Shown here: one piece after another, positions 6,609 through 8,498 of the stretch
Numbering within the stretch: the stretch's first letter is position 1
Layout: each line of letters starts with the position of its first letter
Assembly (NCBI GenBank): GCA_022448765.1
Contig: JAKUTI010000107.1
Span: 1-8,498 of the forward strand
DNA: 8,498 bases
Direction of reading: 5' to 3'
From: Pseudomonadales bacterium
Lineage (GTDB): Bacteria; Pseudomonadota; Gammaproteobacteria; Pseudomonadales; Azotimanducaceae
The notes under the pieces: model-generated
Told to the model about the DNA's origin: nothing
Seen by the model: the letters and a program-made list of their open reading frames with translations, nothing else
The model's database searches: none
Program-made: the position numbers and the translations under genes

Positions 6609-8498
6609 TTATTCGCTTTCCAGTTCAATATCGATAGATAAAGACCTGATCTCTTTTACAAGAACATTAAAACTTTCAGGCATTCCTGGCTCCATTTGAA
6701 AATCGTTATCTACAATGTTCTTGTACATTTTGGTTCGACCAGCAACATCGTCCGATTTAACTGTGAGCATTTCTTGCAGCGTATATGCCGCGCCGTAAGC
6801 CTCGAGCGCCCATACCTCCATCTCGCCGAACCTTTGTCCACCGAATTGAGCCTTTCCGCCGAGAGGCTGTTGCGTAACTAGACTGTACGACCCCGTTGAG
6901 CGTGCATGCATTTTATCGTCTATCAAATGATTCAACTTCAACATGTACATATAACCAACTGTTACCGGACGCTCGAAAGGATCTCCCGACCGACCATCGT
7001 ACAAAGTCGTTTGACCGCTAACCGGTAATCCTGCCAAATCAAGCATTTTCTTTATGCCCTCTTCTTTTGCCCCATCGAAAACCGGGGTCGCAATCGGCAT
7101 GCCCTCCGTTAAATTGCCAACAAGTTCCATCAAATCTTTATCCGTCATTTTCTCAAGTTCAACATTTCTGCCATCTAAATCGTTGTAGACGGTTGACAGA
7201 AGTTTGCGAAATTCAGCTGCTTTCGATTTGATTTCAAGCATGGCCCCGATCTTGTCGCCAATACCTTTGGCTGCCCATCCGAGGTGCGCTTCCAACACCT
7301 GACCGACATTCATGCGGCTCGGAACACCGAGAGGATTGAGAACAATATCGACCGGTTCGCCACTGGCGTCGAACGGCATATCTTCCACAGGCATAATTAC
7401 AGAAATAACGCCTTTGTTACCGTGCCGCCCCGCCATCTTGTCACCGGGCTGTATTCTTCTCTTTATCGCCAAGTAAACTTTGACGTATTTTAGAACGCCT
7501 GGGGCCAGATCATCCCCGCCTTCCAGCTTGGACTTCTTGTCCTCGTACACAGCATCCAGGGCTTCGCGCCTCACTTTTAGCTGCGTCGCAGCCGAATCAA
7601 GTTGAGCATTGAGACTTTCGTCAGCCATGCGGATTTCAAACCAATTTTCTGGAGTCAACGTAGCCAGAAACTCTGAATCTATTTTGGCTCCTTTCGACAA
7701 CCCAGGAGCTCGGGCTACAGCTTGCCCCGTGAGAGCGGTCTTCAGACGCCCATATGTCGCCGCCTCGACTATTCTGTACTCGTCGTCTAGATCCTTTCGA
7801 ATTTCGCTAAGTTCACCCTCCTCGATCGATACCGCGCGAGCATCTTTTTCAACTCCATCTCGCGTAAAGATCCTTACATCGATCACTGTCCCTTTTACTC
7901 CAGTAGGAACACGCGACGATGTGTCTTTTACGTCTGATGCCTTCTCTCCAAATATTGCTCTAAGAAGCTTTTCTTCAGGAGTGAGCTGTGTCTCACCTTT
8001 CGGCGTCACCTTGCCTACCAGAATATCGCCCGCGACGACTTCGGCCCCAACGTACACGATGCCCGATTCATCAAGTTTCGATAATGCCGATTCTCCTACA
8101 TTGGGAATATCTGCGGTTATTTCTTCCGGGCCCAACTTCGTGTCTCTCGCAATACATGTGAGCTCTTGGATATGAACACTCGTAAAGCGATCTTCTTGGA
8201 CAACGCGTTCAGACACAAGAATTGAGTCCTCATAGTTGTATCCATTCCATGGCATAAACGCTATACGCATGTTTTGGCCTAAAGCCAGCTCTCCCATATC
8301 TACAGACGGACCGTCAGCTAGTATGTCGCCTTTCGAGATGGCGTCCCCCTTTTTGATAAGCGGGCGCTGATTTATACATGTACTTTGATTAGATCGCGTG
8401 AATTTAGTTAGATTGTAAATGTCCACACCGGCCTCACCGGCCTCGGTTTCTGCGTCCACCGCACGAATAACAATTCGCGATGCGTCGACCGAATCGAC
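6609..8498 (-). CDS. rpoB: DNA-directed RNA polymerase subunit beta, 3' part (open at right window edge)
   Basis: Beta is the second catalytic subunit of RNA polymerase, forming one pincer and the wall of the active-site cleft. The window holds the last 629 residues, matching E. coli from about residue 724 to 1342; the true start and the rifampicin-resistance clusters lie outside. Visible landmarks (window numbering): VDASRIVIR at the edge; NGYNYEDSI (Glu90, E. coli Glu813); GDKMAGRHGNKG with Lys354 and Lys362 (E. coli Lys1065 and Lys1073), which contact the RNA 3' end; LNHLIDD with His524 (E. coli His1237); and the C-terminal anchor GGQRFGEMEVWALEAYGAAYTLQEMLTVKSDD. The SI2 insertion between FTRDGVEKD and GDDLAPG is about 12 residues longer than in E. 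coli and resembles Pseudomonas sequences. The GTG at 8459 is internal, not a start. It ends with TAA. Confidence 0.99.
   Translation of the reverse strand, partial: VDSVDASRIVIRAVDAETEAGEAGVDIYNLTKFTRSNQSTCINQRPLIKKGDAISKGDILADGPSVDMGELALGQNMRIAFMPWNGYNYEDSILVSERVVQEDRFTSVHIQELTCIARDTKLGPEEITADIPNVGESALSKLDESGIVYVGAEVVAGDILVGKVTPKGETQLTPEEKLLRAIFGEKASDVKDTSSRVPTGVKGTVIDVRIFTRDGVEKDARAVSIEEGELSEIRKDLDDEYRIVEAATYGRLKTALTGQAVARAPGLSKGAKIDSEFLATLTPENWFEIRMADESLNAQLDSAATQLKVRREALDAVYEDKKSKLEGGDDLAPGVLKYVKVYLAIKRRIQPGDKMAGRHGNKGVISVIMPVEDMPFDASGEPVDIVLNPLGVPSRMNVGQVLEAHLGWAAKGIGDKIGAMLEIKSKAAEFRKLLSTVYNDLDGRNVELEKMTDKDLMELVGNLTEGMPIATPVFDGAKEEGIKKMLDLAGLPVSGQTTLYDGRSGDPFERPVTVGYMYMLKLNHLIDDKMHARSTGSYSLVTQQPLGGKAQFGGQRFGEMEVWALEAYGAAYTLQEMLTVKSDDVAGRTKMYKNIVDNDFQMEPGMPESFNVLVKEIRSLSIDIELESE

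Noticed and set aside
6590..6628. Upstream TTG start for rpoC, adding 13 residues and overlapping rpoB
   Set aside because: The extra residues are absent from the family, and the ATG at 6589 has a strong AGGAGG motif.
7609..8175. Plus-strand open frame of 188 codons opposite rpoB
   Set aside because: It is a shadow of the conserved beta subunit frame, with low-complexity Ser/Arg-rich content typical of antisense translation.

Overview
This window is a core housekeeping block of a gammaproteobacterium. All genes lie on the minus strand and are read from high to low coordinates: rpoB (3' part only), rpoC, rpsL, rpsG, fusA (5' part only). The proteins align residue by residue, from memory, with Escherichia coli and Pseudomonas homologues. 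The RNA polymerase beta' subunit keeps E. coli numbering up to residue 464 and carries the large trigger-loop insertion (SI3). The beta subunit carries SI2 in a form about 12 residues longer than in E. coli, which resembles Pseudomonas-type sequences. EF-G and S7 also read as Pseudomonas-like. The genus cannot be fixed from this sequence alone.

Layout from the right edge: rpoB (8498 to 6609, open at the window edge), a 19-nt gap, rpoC (6589 to 2384), a 139-nt spacer, rpsL (2244 to 1873), a 64-nt spacer, rpsG (1808 to 1338), a 39-nt spacer, then fusA (1298 to 1, open at the window edge). Coding density is very high, with no stretch of 300 bases lacking a gene. I see no mobile element, CRISPR array, tRNA or pseudogene.

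The genes link transcription and translation: the two catalytic subunits of RNA polymerase, two 30S proteins (S12 at the decoding centre, S7 in the head) and the translocase EF-G. In E. coli the rpoBC and str (rpsL-rpsG-fusA-tufA) clusters sit apart; here they are contiguous, as in Pseudomonas and many other bacteria. The rpoC-rpsL spacer holds a plausible sigma70-type promoter with a GC-rich discriminator, a small leader hairpin and a Shine-Dalgarno motif, followed by a TTG start codon for rpsL. The rpsL-rpsG spacer holds a GC-rich hairpin at the place where E. coli S7 represses its own operon.

Nothing here looks like an undescribed system. The points worth a second look are fine-scale: the TTG start of rpsL, the candidate str promoter, the two leader hairpins, a lysine replacing an arginine of ppGpp site 1 in beta', and unselective arginine codon use in ribosomal protein genes, which hints at a slow-growing organism.
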